Part shown: one piece after another, positions 12,029 through 23,916 of the stretch
Layout of the letters: the number at the start of each line of letters is the position of its first letter
Position numbering within the stretch: position 1 is the stretch's first letter
NCBI RefSeq assembly: GCF_042453785.1
Contig: NC_091671.1
Span: forward strand, 30,161,001-30,225,000
From: Malus domestica
Taxonomy: Eukaryota > Streptophyta > Magnoliopsida > Rosales > Rosaceae
DNA: 64,000 nt
Reading direction: 5' to 3'
Position numbers and translations under genes: made by a program
Notes under the pieces: model-generated
The model's input: the letters and a program-made list of their open reading frames with translations, nothing else
Told to the model about the DNA's origin: nothing
Databases searched by the model: none

Positions 12029-13054
12029 TCTTAAATTTCAGGTAGACGGGTCATAGGCCCACTCCAACAACACCGATACTGTCCCCACTTGGCCACCTGC
12101 TCAATTCGTCAAGTGTGGGGTTTTAATACAAAAGGCCTTGGTGTTAGTTAGAGCGGGGTAATTCTATATAAATGGCTTGTTCTCAAGCCTTATGGCCGAT
12201 GTGGGACAAAGGAATTCTAATACTCCCCCGCACGTGAGACCGCATTTTATGGGTCACACGTGGAGTTCCACACATCGGCAACCACGTGGAGCCAAGCCGG
12301 GGCTTACCCGTTCGCGCTGGGCCAATACACGTGGCATCTCTTGGCCTACGTAGAGCCAAGTCGGGGCTCACCTATTTACGCGGGGCCAAAGGGGACCCAC
12401 CTGTTCACGTGGATGTACGGACTCGTCCCCTGGCTCTGATACCATCTTAAATTTCAGGTAGATAGGCCATGGGCCCACTCCAACAACACCGATACTGTCC
12501 CCACTTGGCCACCTGCTTAATCCGTCAGGTGTGGGGTTTTAATACAAAAGGCTTCGGTAATAGTTAGAGTGGGGTAATTTTATATAAATGGCTTGTTCTC
12601 AAGCCTTCTGGGCGATGTGGGACAAAGGAATTCTAACACTCCCCCGCACGTGAGACCCTATTTTATGGGTCACACGTGAAGTTCCACACATTGGCAACCA
12701 CGTGGAGCCAAGCCGGGGCTCACCCGTTCGCACTGGGCCAATGCACGTGGCATCTCTTGGCCTACGTGGAGCCAAGTCGGGGCTCACCCATTTGTGCGGG
12801 GCCAAAGGGGACCCACCCGTTCACGTGGATGTACGGACCCGTCCCCTGGCTCTAATACCATCTTAAATTTCAGGTAGACAGGCCATGGGCCCACTCTAAC
12901 AACACCGATACTTTCCCCACTTGGCCACCTGCTCAATCTGTCAGGTGTGGGGTTTTAATACAAAAGGCCTCGGTGTTAGTTAGAGTGGGGTAATTCTATA
13001 TAAATGGCTTGTTCTCAAGCCTTCTTGCCGATGTGGGATAAAGGAATTCTAACA
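12029..13054 (-). mobile_element. TRIM (miniature LTR element) in LTR-internal-LTR-internal-LTR form
   Basis: Three 194-bp LTRs (12029-12222, 12445-12638, 12861-13054) alternate with two 222-bp internal regions, giving an exact 416-bp period. Next to an LTR, each internal region carries a minus-strand iMet primer-binding site (TGGTATCAGAGCC at 12432-12444; one substitution at 12848-12860). The whole array is bounded by the 5-bp duplication AAAGA (12024-12028 and 13055-13059), so it behaves as one insertion. The LTR 5' end reads TGTTAGAATTCC and includes CCCACATCGG, common in plant TRIMs. No coding capacity; short ORFs that repeat in each unit are not genes. Confidence 0.9.
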
Positions 13055-13059
13055 AAAGA

Positions 13060-13213
13060 TATTGATGCCAAGTTTGGTCTTTGTACTGAAAAACAATCAA
13101 TAATTCCTATTGACAACTATTATGTTCCAGCTAATTGGATGAATCGAATTCACTGTATTCGTTTAATTGCTAAAGTTAAGCGCAATACATTGTTTGCAAT
13201 CCCAGCCAATTAG
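13060..13213 (+). other. Possible partial exon interrupted by the TRIM
   Basis: Removing the TRIM leaves an open frame reading TKDIDAKFGLCTEKQSIIPI, then DNYYVPANWMNRIHCIRL and an ending AIPAN before TAG (13211-13213). A possible acceptor 'tctatgcag' lies just left of the TRIM (about 12,012-12,020). I do not recognise the protein. It may be an exon remnant or part of an older repeat. Confidence 0.3.
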
Positions 13214-14142
13214 AGGCAGTACTTGGTAGTCCAGTCTAGATAAGAGGAAGAACAAAGCTGCATCCAGCAATCTCTGTGGACAAGAAAAATTTATAAACAC
13301 AAACCCCGCGAGCCCTAGCACCTCACAAATCTTGTGTAGCCATACTAATTCACTACAACACCACCCTTCTAATAGGATACAAGTTATCAAAGAAAACAAA
13401 AGGCAAGCAGGATGCAAGTTTATACCGTCTAGCCTCTTGCACCCTACTAACTGTGACGATTAAGGTCCCACAAAAAAGGCATCAAATCAAACACACCCAA
13501 ATAGTTAGCCAGTAGAATGGTGCGCGCAGTAGTTGCACTTTCGGACCAGTTTTGGAGCATATCAATAAAACTAAATACTCTTTATGCCAATCTTTCTCAT
13601 GCTCCTCTTGTTATAATGTTTTGAGTCAACTGAAAGCAAAGAGTTGGATGGGTGGGCAACGAAACCGAAGTTGGTTGGTTGCTCGTATGACATTGTGAGC
13701 GCACAGAGAAATTTTTTTGAGAAACTGCTCGTTAGAGCTTAGGGCTGGATGATACCATATAATGTTTTGAGTCTGGCTGAATAGCTTTCATTGATTTGTT
13801 TACAAGGAATAATACAAGATGATATACTAGTCTAGGAGTGACTTTACACGGAAAGTAATAAATGAAAACATGTAATTAGCAGCAGCTATCTATACAAATT
13901 AACAATTAGAGATTATGTAAAAGTCAACGGTTGATTTGCCTAGCTGGGATGGTTGATACCTGGAGGAGATGGTGTCATCATGGCTGGTGTAGGAGTGATA
14001 GATGGAGAGGAAGAGACTTCCCTTTTACTTCTCAAATCTTAATTTTACCCCATTTTCTTCCCTACAAAATTGTGAGCAACAGAACTCACAAATACGTACA
14101 GTTTATACACACCTATAGACGCACCATTTTGAACATTTATAT
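13214..14142. other. Intergenic stretch left of the copia element
   Basis: Mixed-composition DNA without a convincing gene. Two open frames (13,163-13,417 minus; 13,931-14,308 plus) show no domain, and the second runs into the copia LTR. The copia element inserted at its right edge. Confidence 0.45.
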
Positions 14143-14511
14143 TGTTAGTGTAGATGAATTCACGGGTTTTGATCTAGAGAAAGAGAGCTGGACGGAGAAC
14201 AAACAAGGAACACAGAGGAAGCTGAATGGTTTCTTTTCTCTTTGTCAAAGTTGCAGAGGAATATTTTCTGTGTATTTTAAAGAGCACAAAGCACATGCTT
14301 TTACATAACTGTTGGCCTTAAACTTGGGACCACACATACACTACATTTCATCTTAGTCACTCATCTACCTAATTACATGGATCAACCAACACATGGCACT
14401 CATGGCCTTTTACAAAACAGAACTTTACACTTGGCATTATTTTGCACAAGTGAATACACCAATTTAAACAATCTTTTCTAAACTTTTCAGCTCAACACTT
14501 ATAATTCAACA
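14143..14511 (-). repeat. 3' LTR of copia 1
   Basis: This 369-bp LTR starts TGTTAGTGTAGATG and ends ATAATTCAACA. The polyprotein stop codon (TAA, 14499-14501) lies inside it, a tight overlap of coding end and LTR. Confidence 0.9.
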
Positions 14512-15233
14512 CTCCCCTTTAAGTTTTGAGCTGATTTCACTCCAAGCATTTCCCTGAGATAGTTGAACCGATCCTTTGTTAAAGCCTTAGTGAATATGTC
14601 TGCCACCTGCTCATTTGTTGGACAGTACACCATATCAATTATCCCTTCCTGGAGTGCATTCTTGATGAAATGATACCTTCTGTCAATGTGCTTGGTTTTC
14701 TGATGAAAAACTGGATTCTTAGTGATTGCAATTACAGCTGTATTGTCACAGTGCACTGGAGTTGCTTCAGTTTGCATCTCACCAAATTCTTCAAGTACAA
14801 ATCTAAGCCATATGGCTTGAGCAGTTGCTTCAGAGGCACTGATGTACTCTGCTTCTGCAGTAGAGAGTGCTACACAATTCTGCTTCACAGAGGCCCACGA
14901 GAACACTCCACTGCCAAAAGAAAATGCATAACCAGAAGTACTTTTGCTGTCATCAACAGATCCTCCCCAATCACTATCACAAAATCCGATTAACATTGCA
15001 TTCTTTCCTTTTACATACTTCAGACCATAGTCTAATGTTCCCTTGATGTATCTAAGCACTCTTTTGGCTGTTCCAAAGTGTTTATTTGTAGGACAGTGCA
15101 TGAATCGAGCTAGAAGGCTTGCAACATACATTATATCTGGTCGAGTAGCTGTGAGATACAACAAACTTCCTATAATTCTTCGATACTGTTCCTCACTTGC
15201 TAAACCACTGCCATCATCTTTGCATAACTTCTC
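14499..15233 (-). pseudogene. RNase H end of the copia 1 polyprotein
   Basis: Same frame as the RT, after the TAA at 15234. It shows YLTATRPDIMYVASLLARF, then the RNase H motif IGFCDSDWGGSVDDSKST, SALSTAEAEYISASEA-type residues (here VALSTAEAEYISASEA) and the tail EQVADIFTKAL. It ends at TAA 14499-14501 inside the LTR. Confidence 0.9.
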
Positions 15234-15236
15234 TTA

Positions 15237-17660
15237 TGAAACAAGAGGTGTGAACACAGATTTACACTCATTCAACTTATCCAACAAGGAAGCAGCATAT
15301 TTTCTTTGATGGATAAAGATGCTTGTGTGAGTTTGAATAACTCCCATACCAAGAAAATGGTGAAGAAGTCCCAAATCTGTCATCTCATTTTTTATCATCA
15401 TGTCTTCCTTGAACTCCTTCAACATCTTAGTGCTATTTCCAGTATACACTATGTCATCCACATAGATTGAAACAATTAGAATTTCTCCTCCCCTTGCTTT
15501 GATGTAAAGAGTAGCTTCACTTTGACTTTTCACAAACCCACAGTGAGCAAAGTATGTATCAATTTCACTATACCAGGCCCTTGGTGCCTGCTTTAGACCA
15601 TACAAAGCTTTATGAAACTTGTACACCTTGTCTTCACTCCCCTTGATCACAAACCCATCTGGTTGTTCTACATAAACCTCTTCTTCAAGTACTCCATTCA
15701 GAAAAGCAGATTTCACATCTAGTTGGTATAATTTCCAACTTTTCTGAGCTGCTAAGGCAATTAGAGTCCGAATTGTATCAAGTCTAGCTACAGGGGCAAA
15801 CGTTTCATTGTAATCCACACCTGGTTTCTGAGCATATCCCTTGGCTACCAACCTTGCCTTATGCTTTTGCACTGTCCCATCAAGATTAAGCTTGGTCTTG
15901 AATACCCACTTAACCCCAATTATAGGTTTATCACATGGTCTGTTCACTAGATCCCATGTTGCATTCTTCTCAATCATTGACAATTCATCTTTCATAGCTT
16001 TCATCCATGATTCATCTTTAGCTGCCTCTTCAAATTTTTCAGGTTCCATAATGCAAAGATTGCATTGTGCTAGAACATCATCTAGATTCCTCCATCTCAA
16101 TGGAGTGTGATCAAAGGCTTGAGTCTTTCTCATGCTGCTGTTCACATCACTTACAGATTCATGAGAAGATACCAGACTTGGTGACAAAGCATAGTCATTT
16201 CCTACTGGAGTTGTCTCTGATGAAATACATTTAGGCATCTCAGATAACTCATTATGATTCAACACAGTTACATAATTCTCAGAAGTTTTCTTCCATTCCC
16301 AGGCTGCATTTTCATCAAACACTACATCCCTTAAGAGTATAAGCTTTTTACTAAGGGGATCATACACTCTGTACCCCTTTTCACAGGTTGCATAACCTAC
16401 AAATATGCCCTTGACACTCTTTGCATCTAGTTTCTGTCTCAACTCACTTGGTGTATGTACATAACATAAACAACCAAAGATTCTAAGATGTGCAATTCTA
16501 GGTTTTCGACCACTGAATGCTTCAAATGGAGTTACTTCTCCAAGAGCTCTTGTAGGACACCTATTCAGTATGTCGACAGCTGTGAGTACAGATTCTGCCC
16601 ATAAATAGTAAGGTAGTCCCTTGTCATGAAGCATAGCTTTTGCCATTTCAACTACAGCTCTGTTCTTCCTTTCTACCACTCCATTCTGTTGTGGAGTATA
16701 AGCCATAGAAAACTGTCTTTGAATCCCTGCATCTTCACACATTTTGTTGAATTCACAAGATGTGAATTCACCCCCTCTGTCACTTCTCAGACATTTTACT
16801 TTAAAACCACTTTGCAACTCCACCATGGATTTAAATTTTCTAAAACAGATCAATGCATCTGACTTGTATTTCAGAAAATAAACCCACATCATTCTTGTAC
16901 AGTCATCTACAAGAAGCATAAAATATTTATTACCCGCAAGAGAATCATTTTGCATAGGACCACAAAGATCTACATGCACCAGCTCTAGAGGTTTGCTTGC
17001 TCTCCATGCCTGATTCTTTGGAAACCATTCTCTATGCTGTTTCCCAAACTGACAGCCTTCACAAACTTCATCCATTTCTTCTAAAACTGGAAGACCATGC
17101 ACCATTTCTTTGTTCTTAAGCTGTTGAAAACCTCTAAAATGCAGATGGCCTAGTCTCTTGTGCCATATCCAAGTAGACTTAAAGATACTTGCTCTTAGTA
17201 CAACCTGATCATTTGGTATCAGTGTCAAAGGATAACACCTGTTCTTTTTCATTTCAACTTTGAGTACCAGACAATCCAATGAAGGACCATCAAAGATACT
17301 ACACATATTTCCCCCAAATACCATGTAGTAACCGTGTTTATCCATCTGACCCACACTTAACAAGTTTTCCTTCAAACCAGGTAGGTACATTACTTCCTTG
17401 ACATATTTTCTGCCTTTGCTTGTGTCTATCACAAGTGTACCAAAACCTGCCACATTCATAAGTTCTCCTATGGGCATTTGAGCCTTGCCAACCACATTTG
17501 TCTTCATGTCTATCAACAACTTTGGATCCCCTATCATATGGTTGCTACAACCACTGTCAACATACCATTCTCCATTCACTTTTGATTCAGTGATTGTGCT
17601 ATTTGCATAAAACAAGTTCCCTGTCACCTCAACTTGATTAGCACTATTTGCCTTTTGCAC
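15237..17660 (-). pseudogene. Protease, integrase and reverse transcriptase of copia 1
   Basis: An 808-codon open stretch. The protease active site is [11 protein letters not shown] (about residue 33). Integrase has an HHCC region (HKRLGHLHF...[10 protein letters not shown]) and a catalytic triad in [19 protein letters not shown] and [10 protein letters not shown]. The RT follows ([24 protein letters not shown]; catalytic [11 protein letters not shown]). A TAA at 15234-15236, just after KSVFTPLVS, separates it from the RNase H in the same frame. All catalytic residues I can check are present, so only the three stops appear to disable the element. Confidence 0.92.
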
Positions 17661-18611
17661 TGATTTACCTACTGTGCACTCTCTAGCCCAGTGTCTAAAC
17701 TTTTCACAGTTATAGCATTTGGGTTTCCCTTTATACCTACATTCTCCAAAATGAAACTTAGAGCATACCCTGCACTGTGGTTTTATACCTATCTAATCCA
17801 TTGACTGTGCATTATGTGCAGAATTAGCAGGAAATTTCTGCTGAAACTTGGGTTTTGAACCCCATTTCTTGCCCTTATTATTCCAATTCTTCTGGAACTG
17901 AGATGAACCAGATTGACCTTCGCCCCTATTTTGCTCCTTTGAACTCACTGAGAAAGATAAGAATGCTTTCCCGGTAGTATCAACAGTATGCAGATCAAAC
18001 CGTTGTTCTTGACTCTTTAAGATTGCAACTACCTCCTGCAATTCTACAATCTCTAGACACTTTGTGTTTTCTATAACCAAACAGATAGAATCATAAGGTT
18101 TACTAAGACTAATCAGAACCTTCTGCACAAGTCTCTCATTCGACAAAGATTCACCAAATGTTCTCATCTAATTAATTAGTTCATTCAACCGTGTAAGATA
18201 GCTAGATAAAGACTCATCATCTCGCATCCTAGCATATTCAAATTCTCTTTTAAGATTCTGCAATTTCACAGATCGTACCTGATCACCACCATGATATTCT
18301 CCGTACAACAAATCCCATGCCATCTTAGCTGACTCGGCATTGGCAATTCGTGGGAAGATTTGATCCGAGACTATATTCTGAATGGTTCCCAAAGCCTTTG
18401 CGTCTTTCATCAAAGCAGCTACCATTTCTTCATCATCCTCCGATGCTTCTCCAGCTTCCTTCTTCTTCGGATTGGAGGTTGTAATCCCCTTCTCTACCAG
18501 ATTCCATAACCCAAGAGATTTGAATATTGTTGCCATTTTAATTCTCCAGAACTCGTAGTTCTCACCGGAGAAAACTGGAGTCCTCACTTCCAAGCCTCCA
18601 GATCCAGACAT
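17661..18611 (-). pseudogene. gag of copia 1
   Basis: Start at MSGSGGLEVRTPVFSG (18611). The frame shows the copia gag core (ENYEFWRIKMATIFKS; VRSVKLQNLKREFEYARM) and later the CCHC knuckle CYNCEKFGHWAREC at about 17,685-17,730. A TAG at 18168-18170 (after LNELIN) and another at 17793-17795 (after SMD) break it; on both sides the frame is unchanged. Gag normally packages the RNA into virus-like particles in the cytoplasm. Confidence 0.88.
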
Positions 18612-18723
18612 GTTTTTTATCTGAATCGACAACCTTCACGGAGCTTCAAGAGAGCTTCGATTTAGCTCAATAACTTCACAGATTTACGCCCAGATGGTTA
18701 AATCCAACCTAGCTCTGAGGCCA

Positions 18724-19058
18724 TGTTAGTGTAGATGAATTCACGGGTTTTGATCTAGAGAAAGAGAGCTGGATGGAGAACAAACAAGGAACACAGAGGA
18801 AGCTGAATGGTTTCTTTTCTCTCTGTCAAAGTTGCAGAGGAATATTTTCTGTGTATTTTAAAGAGCACAAAGCACATGCTTTTACATAACTGTTGGCCTT
18901 AAACTTGAGACCACACATACACTACATTTCATCTTAGTCACTCATCTACCTAATTACATGGATCAACCAACACATGGCACTCATGGCCTTTTACAAAACA
19001 GAACTTTACACTTGGCATCTTATTCTAAACTTTTCAGCTCAACACTTATAATTCAACA
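18724..19058 (-). repeat. 5' LTR of copia 1
   Basis: This 335-bp copy matches 14143-14511 but lacks about 34 bp before the terminal CTTTTCAGCTCAACAC block. The variant primer-binding site (minus strand TGGCCTCAGAGCTAGG) lies at about 18,708-18,723. Confidence 0.9.
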
Positions 19059-19212
19059 TATACACAACCAGACTATTCAAATTCTTTCGAAATCTTTCAA
19101 TGGGGAGTCTCGTACGCCTATACAGCCCCTTAGAGTTCTCTACCTGCCAACTTTCTAGCAAACCATTTTCAACATACTACTAGATAGTAGATAACACAGT
19201 TATAACCAAGTG

Positions 19213-19320
19213 CCACACCATTTTATGAAACCGAAGGCTTCCCGTTACAACCCATACACAAGTGGAAGTGTTCGGCTAGAGTTTTGGCGATATCCATCAT
19301 CTCAAAGACAATAATATCTT
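19213..19320 (-). other. Possible 3'-terminal exon, unidentified
   Basis: The minus strand after a pyrimidine-rich tract ending 'ccctgaag' reads an open frame DIIVFEMMDIAKTLAEHF, then HLCMGCNGKPSVS and TAA (19213-19215). It resembles a last coding exon whose 3' untranslated region would have taken the copia 1 insertion. I find no matching upstream exons and cannot name it. Confidence 0.28.
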
Positions 19321-19519
19321 CAGGGAAAAACCAAAACAATCATGGTAACATAAAACAATTAGGTGCAATTTTAACATTAGCCCCTCTTAACTAGTGCGGA
19401 AATCCTCAATTTTTGCCTCTATCTAAACTACCTATTAATAAAATCCTCCTTGTAAAAAAAGGGGGGGGGTGAAAACTGAAAAGACTATGTAGTCTTCTAT
19501 CACAACAAAAAAATTATGG

Positions 19520-20278
19520 GCAATAATCTAATTTTACAAAATTAAAATATTTATCAAATATAGCCAAATATTAGCCCATAATTTCAAAAATGTCAATTTT
19601 TATAAAAACTTTTAAATATATCCAAATATCACTTATATAAACACAAATACCCTTAAGCTTTAAACCTAATAAATTAAAAATTCAAAGCCCTATTAGATGA
19701 AGAGTTCCCACGGCTAAACCTAAAAATGGTGCTTTCTCTTATACCAGTCTTTCAGCTACTAGTAACCGAATACGTTTCCCTTTGGAAATCTAGTAGTTGA
19801 CAGGGAAGATGGAACAATACATCAAGCAGTGGTAAAGATAATCAAGAATAGATGAAGAAGTTGATGAAGAAGGGCAATATACTATCAAAGTGAACAAACA
19901 AAAATGAATTAACTTTTATTTGTCTTAAATTTAAAGGATTGTACAACCAATATAAACAATGAAATGATAGAAAGAAAATTTTATACATTAAACTGTAAAT
20001 TTAAAAGGGTTCTACAAAGTAGGATGAAGTTGAACGGGATTCCTACAAGTTTGCTTATAATGGTCATTTAAACCACATTTTGAACACTTTTGAGTTGATT
20101 TTTCTAAAAGGGTTTTGGTCATTTAATTCATTAGGTTTAAAATTTAAGGGTATTTGTGACTATTTAAGTGATATTTTGGATATATTTGAAAGTTTTTATA
20201 AAAACTAACATTTTTGAAATTAGAGGCTTATATTTGGCTATATTTAATAAATACTCCAAAATTTTGCTGCTTTTTATG
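19520..20278. mobile_element. TIR/foldback element with ~140-bp inverted arms
   Basis: Left arm about 19,536-19,685 and right arm about 20,128-20,275 are inverted copies; shared words include aaatatagccaaata, tttttataaaaacttt and cacaaatacccttaa. The centre has no coding capacity. Exact termini and target duplication are unclear. Confidence 0.7.
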
Positions 20279-20284
20279 TAAGAC

Positions 20285-20450
20285 TCACCTACATGTGATT
20301 TTAGCATATATCTAATATTTAAAAATAAAAAACCAAAAATTCTCTCCCCACTCCCATGTTCTCTCTCCCTCTCCTTCCCATTTTATGAACAAAAATATAA
20401 AATGTTCACACACACAAAGTGTGTAGGCATATGCTAGTTTCTAATTAATA
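20285..20450. repeat. Dispersed repeat, inverted relative to 35,950-36,110
   Basis: The block ending 'cacaaagtgtgtaggcatatgctagttt' shares long matches with the reverse complement of 35,950-36,110 (actagcatatgcc.acacactttg; the purine-rich agaggaga-type core). Two copies of one non-coding repeat. Confidence 0.6.
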
Positions 20451-22651
20451 GGTGCAAATGTATTGGTCTTTACTTGTTCATAGTTTTGTAGTGAGTCAAT
20501 CAACTGTATCAAATAGATAGATGATTCATAATGTTTTTATTGAATCCATCAATATATTTTTATACAATTTGATGACTAAATGATGTCATATTTTTATTGA
20601 TTTTTTAGAGATGACTTTTACAAAGGGATTTATAATATTAACGGTTCCAATCATAAACACGAAACCTAAATTCCAAAATCTGAACCATCCAAATATTATT
20701 GGTTAAGAACTAGAATGTACTTGAATATTTCGAATTTGATCCGAAAATTCTAAAACTTGCTAACTCAACAGACACTTAAATCATATACTTAAATATGAAT
20801 ATACTTTTACAATTACAAGTTCTTTAACTATATTACTTACACTAATTAAAGATATATATTATGTAGTGAGAAAGCCCAAGAAATGGGATACTTTTGATTT
20901 TGATATAGACTAATCTGAAGAAGAAGAAAAAATATGAAATTAATCCGATTAGTTCTAAATAGGCATGAGTTTTTGAATTTCTAAAATTCCCATTATGAAA
21001 TTGGAATTGATATTCATTTTTGAAACTTTTTGGATTGAAACTGGAATCTTGTAATTGATCTGATCCCACACTAAAGTTCAAAATCATAATCCACTTTTCC
21101 CTCCCCGTTATTCTTGTTGCTTCCTTCACTCTCTTTTCTCTAACCCTAACCCTAATTAACCTAATCCCAATATGATCAACTAAATAAAGGTGGGGAGAAG
21201 CATTGTACTGCCAAACAAAGTTGCCATAATGCCACTAATTGGTTGGTTTTGTAGCCATGGACCTTTGTTTTAATTTCTCTTGGGATACCTTTTGCTTACC
21301 GTCGTAGTTTTTCCTTCAAGCAAAAACTAATACTTGGTGATATATATATTTATATTAAACTCTTTTTCTCAGCATATAGTGAAAAATATCTTGTCAAATA
21401 TCTTTGTGGGGTTGTTGTAGTGGATAGCTGCATTACAAGCTAGAAGGTGGAACCCTAGCCGCTCTGCGCATTTATTTTTTTGGAATATCAAAGAAGATGG
21501 AGACAGCAAATGGGTGAGAAAAATGGGTGCCAACTTTGCAAAAATAGTGTATATATCTACAATTCAATTAATCAATATTAATTTATAGCACCACTTGCCC
21601 TTGATACCATTGAAATTTCAGCCCACAGAAGCTCTAACCCTATTGCCAGCACCTGGTTTTGCTTAGTTTCCTGTTTCAGTTTAATTAGACCCCCTAGCTC
21701 TGTTTTAATGGATGTAACAAGACAAGCCAAACTTGCCCTTTTTATGACAAAATAAATCGGGATGGCAACTGGTATCAAATCCCATATATCTTTGGTCCTA
21801 TATCTTTACCCATGGTACAATAAATATGGATGGCCTGCAACTTGATCATACCGTAGATAGTAACTGGGTAGCTTGTAAGGTATATCTGCTCAATTGGCAC
21901 ATTGGATTATTATTCAGTCTGAATTTGGTTGCCGCTAGTATTAAAAAACCACCATTGAGAACTAGATAAAGCATTGCACACAATCACTTAGTCTGGTTTT
22001 TGCTTTGATAAACCCTCAGTCAGTTTTTTGTTTTGTTTTGGTTAGTAGAAAATGCATTTTTATATTTTGAGTTGGTATGTATTTGTTTTCCTCACTCCCT
22101 TTATGAATTTTATCCCACTTGAAAAGGTGAAGTCTTGCATTACATAATAAATGTGACGTATCATTGCTAATAATTTATTTGAATTGGTATAGAATGCAAT
22201 CCTATATATTGCATATTCATCTTAATTATTAAGCAGAAAATCTTCGATCGATTTTTCTTGTCCTTGCTAACATAAAAAAATGGAGCATTTTCTCACTCCA
22301 ATCATCTTATACCACTTATACCATTTTGTATTTTTATTTCAATCTTATCTAACAGATTGTGTTTATTTGCACGTTTTAGATGACCAAATAATTTTGAATC
22401 CAAATGATTTTTTATCGCTAGTTTGAGAAACTGGATCTAAAATATAGATATATAATTTAGAGTGTCCACGAGGGGTAGTATTGTTTCATTTTCTAGTACA
22501 TCAAATGAAACCAACTTAAAATTCAACATGTATAAAACTTCATAATTCAGTAACTAATATAGTTCCAACTCAGAGATTAATAACTTCAAAGTTCTATGAA
22601 TTTTGACATCAACATTCTTACTATAGTTATTAGACAATAAAATGATATAAA

Positions 22652-22706
<55 letters not shown>

Positions 22707-23291
22707 CAGTGATCTGTCCGGTTCGATTTCGGCTAGTTTGTAAAAGCTATCATTATGACCACTCCTGCACCATAAAGTTAAAAGATATCATTATGACGTA
22801 TAGAAGATTGGTTGCATAGAGAGATTATTAACCATTTGTACTATAATCATTTTAATATATCGCAATAGCAACGTTCAAAAACAGGTTGATTAGGATTGGG
22901 GAAGTGGGAAATGAGGTGTGCGTATATATATATAATTTGGAAGAGATATCTCACAGCCAAAAAAAGGCAAAGAAAATGAAGAAGGACGTACCTTAAATAT
23001 GCATAATGCGTTACTCGTAGAGGGTTTCTTGCTCAAGTCAGTAGCATTTCTTGTTGTCTCATTCCTAGTCCACCTAGGTGCCTCCTAAATAAATAATATA
23101 AAATTTTAAATTTCAAAACAAAACAAAATTTAAATATTTATAAATATCATTAACACAAATCTCGTGGTGTATTATTTTACATATTATAACAAGGACAGAT
23201 GACATGATTAATATATCTCACTTCTATGTTATATTAATAAATTAAAAAATAAAAACCAATGTACTTGTTATATTTGATGAATAAAATAGTA
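20451..23291. other. Gene-poor AT-rich stretch
   Basis: No gene recognised. It contains a (TA)n microsatellite at 22,657-22,702 and a short 'aaccctaaccctaa' at about 21,141. Open frames here are short and without domains. Confidence 0.5.
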
Positions 23292-23759
23292 AGAACATCT
23301 CCAATGAAGATATGCAAATTTAGGATACAAGAACTATATTTACATCCTATTTTACATTTTAGAAGTGTAAATGGGGGTAACCACTCCAATGGGAGAGAAG
23401 TAAATTTAAGATCCTATTTAATTTCTCTCTTTGATTGGTGGACCAACTACTAATAGATGTATAAAAAAAGGTAGTGTTATCCAAACATCATTTTTTTACC
23501 TTGCACACACCTTTTGTTAATTTATGTCATTGATATTCTTCAATCGTTCGACTCGATGATCGAAAATTGAGAAGAGTGTGTATGAGGTAAAAAGGAATGT
23601 GTGAATAGCATCACCATATAAACATATAAATTTAGGTTTTTATTTACATTTTTCGACTAAGATGAATATTCTACATCTTGTCATTGGAAAGTTTTTCAAC
23701 CATCAAAAATGTAAAATACACATGTCAAAATATTTTGCATCTTTTATTGGAGATACTCT
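23292..23759. mobile_element. Probable MITE with 'catctccaatg' termini
   Basis: The left end reads agaacatctccaatgaagat and the right end, reversed, reads agagtatctccaataaaaga, a common plant MITE terminus. It lies about 160 bp upstream of the RING gene start. Target duplication not resolved. Confidence 0.5.
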
Positions 23760-23916
23760 AACATCACGTCACCGTCTTTTTACGCCTAAAGTTGCTCGTA
23801 AATGGTGGCACTTAATTTTTTCTCTCTTTAATACCTAGCCATTCCTCTTCTAACCCTTTAAATGCTCCTTCCCCTTTAAATTCTTATAGTGAGCTCCCAC
23901 TGCCACTCAACACTTC

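Larger units (their letters stand above)
14143..19058 (-). mobile_element. Full-length Ty1/copia retrotransposon (copia 1), Tork-like
   Basis: A 4.9-kb minus-strand element with LTRs 14143-14511 (369 bp) and 18724-19058 (335 bp; a ~34-bp difference near the end), both TGTTAG...CAACA. Flanks are TATAT on the left and TATAC on the right, a 5-bp duplication with one change. The polypurine tract AAAGGGGAG (minus strand) abuts the left LTR. A primer site TGGCCTCAGAGC, a variant of the iMet type, abuts the right LTR. One long frame (18611-14499) encodes the polyprotein and is broken by three stops. Gag and integrase style suggest the Tork clade, not tested by phylogeny. Confidence 0.92.

Noticed and set aside
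12183-12805. Two similar 62-68 residue open frames on the minus strand
   Set aside because: Both lie at the same place in successive TRIM units and show no domain; they are repeat artefacts.
21138-21160. Telomere-like 'aaccctaaccctaa'
   Set aside because: Only about two units, not the CCCTAAA plant repeat, so no interstitial telomere can be claimed.
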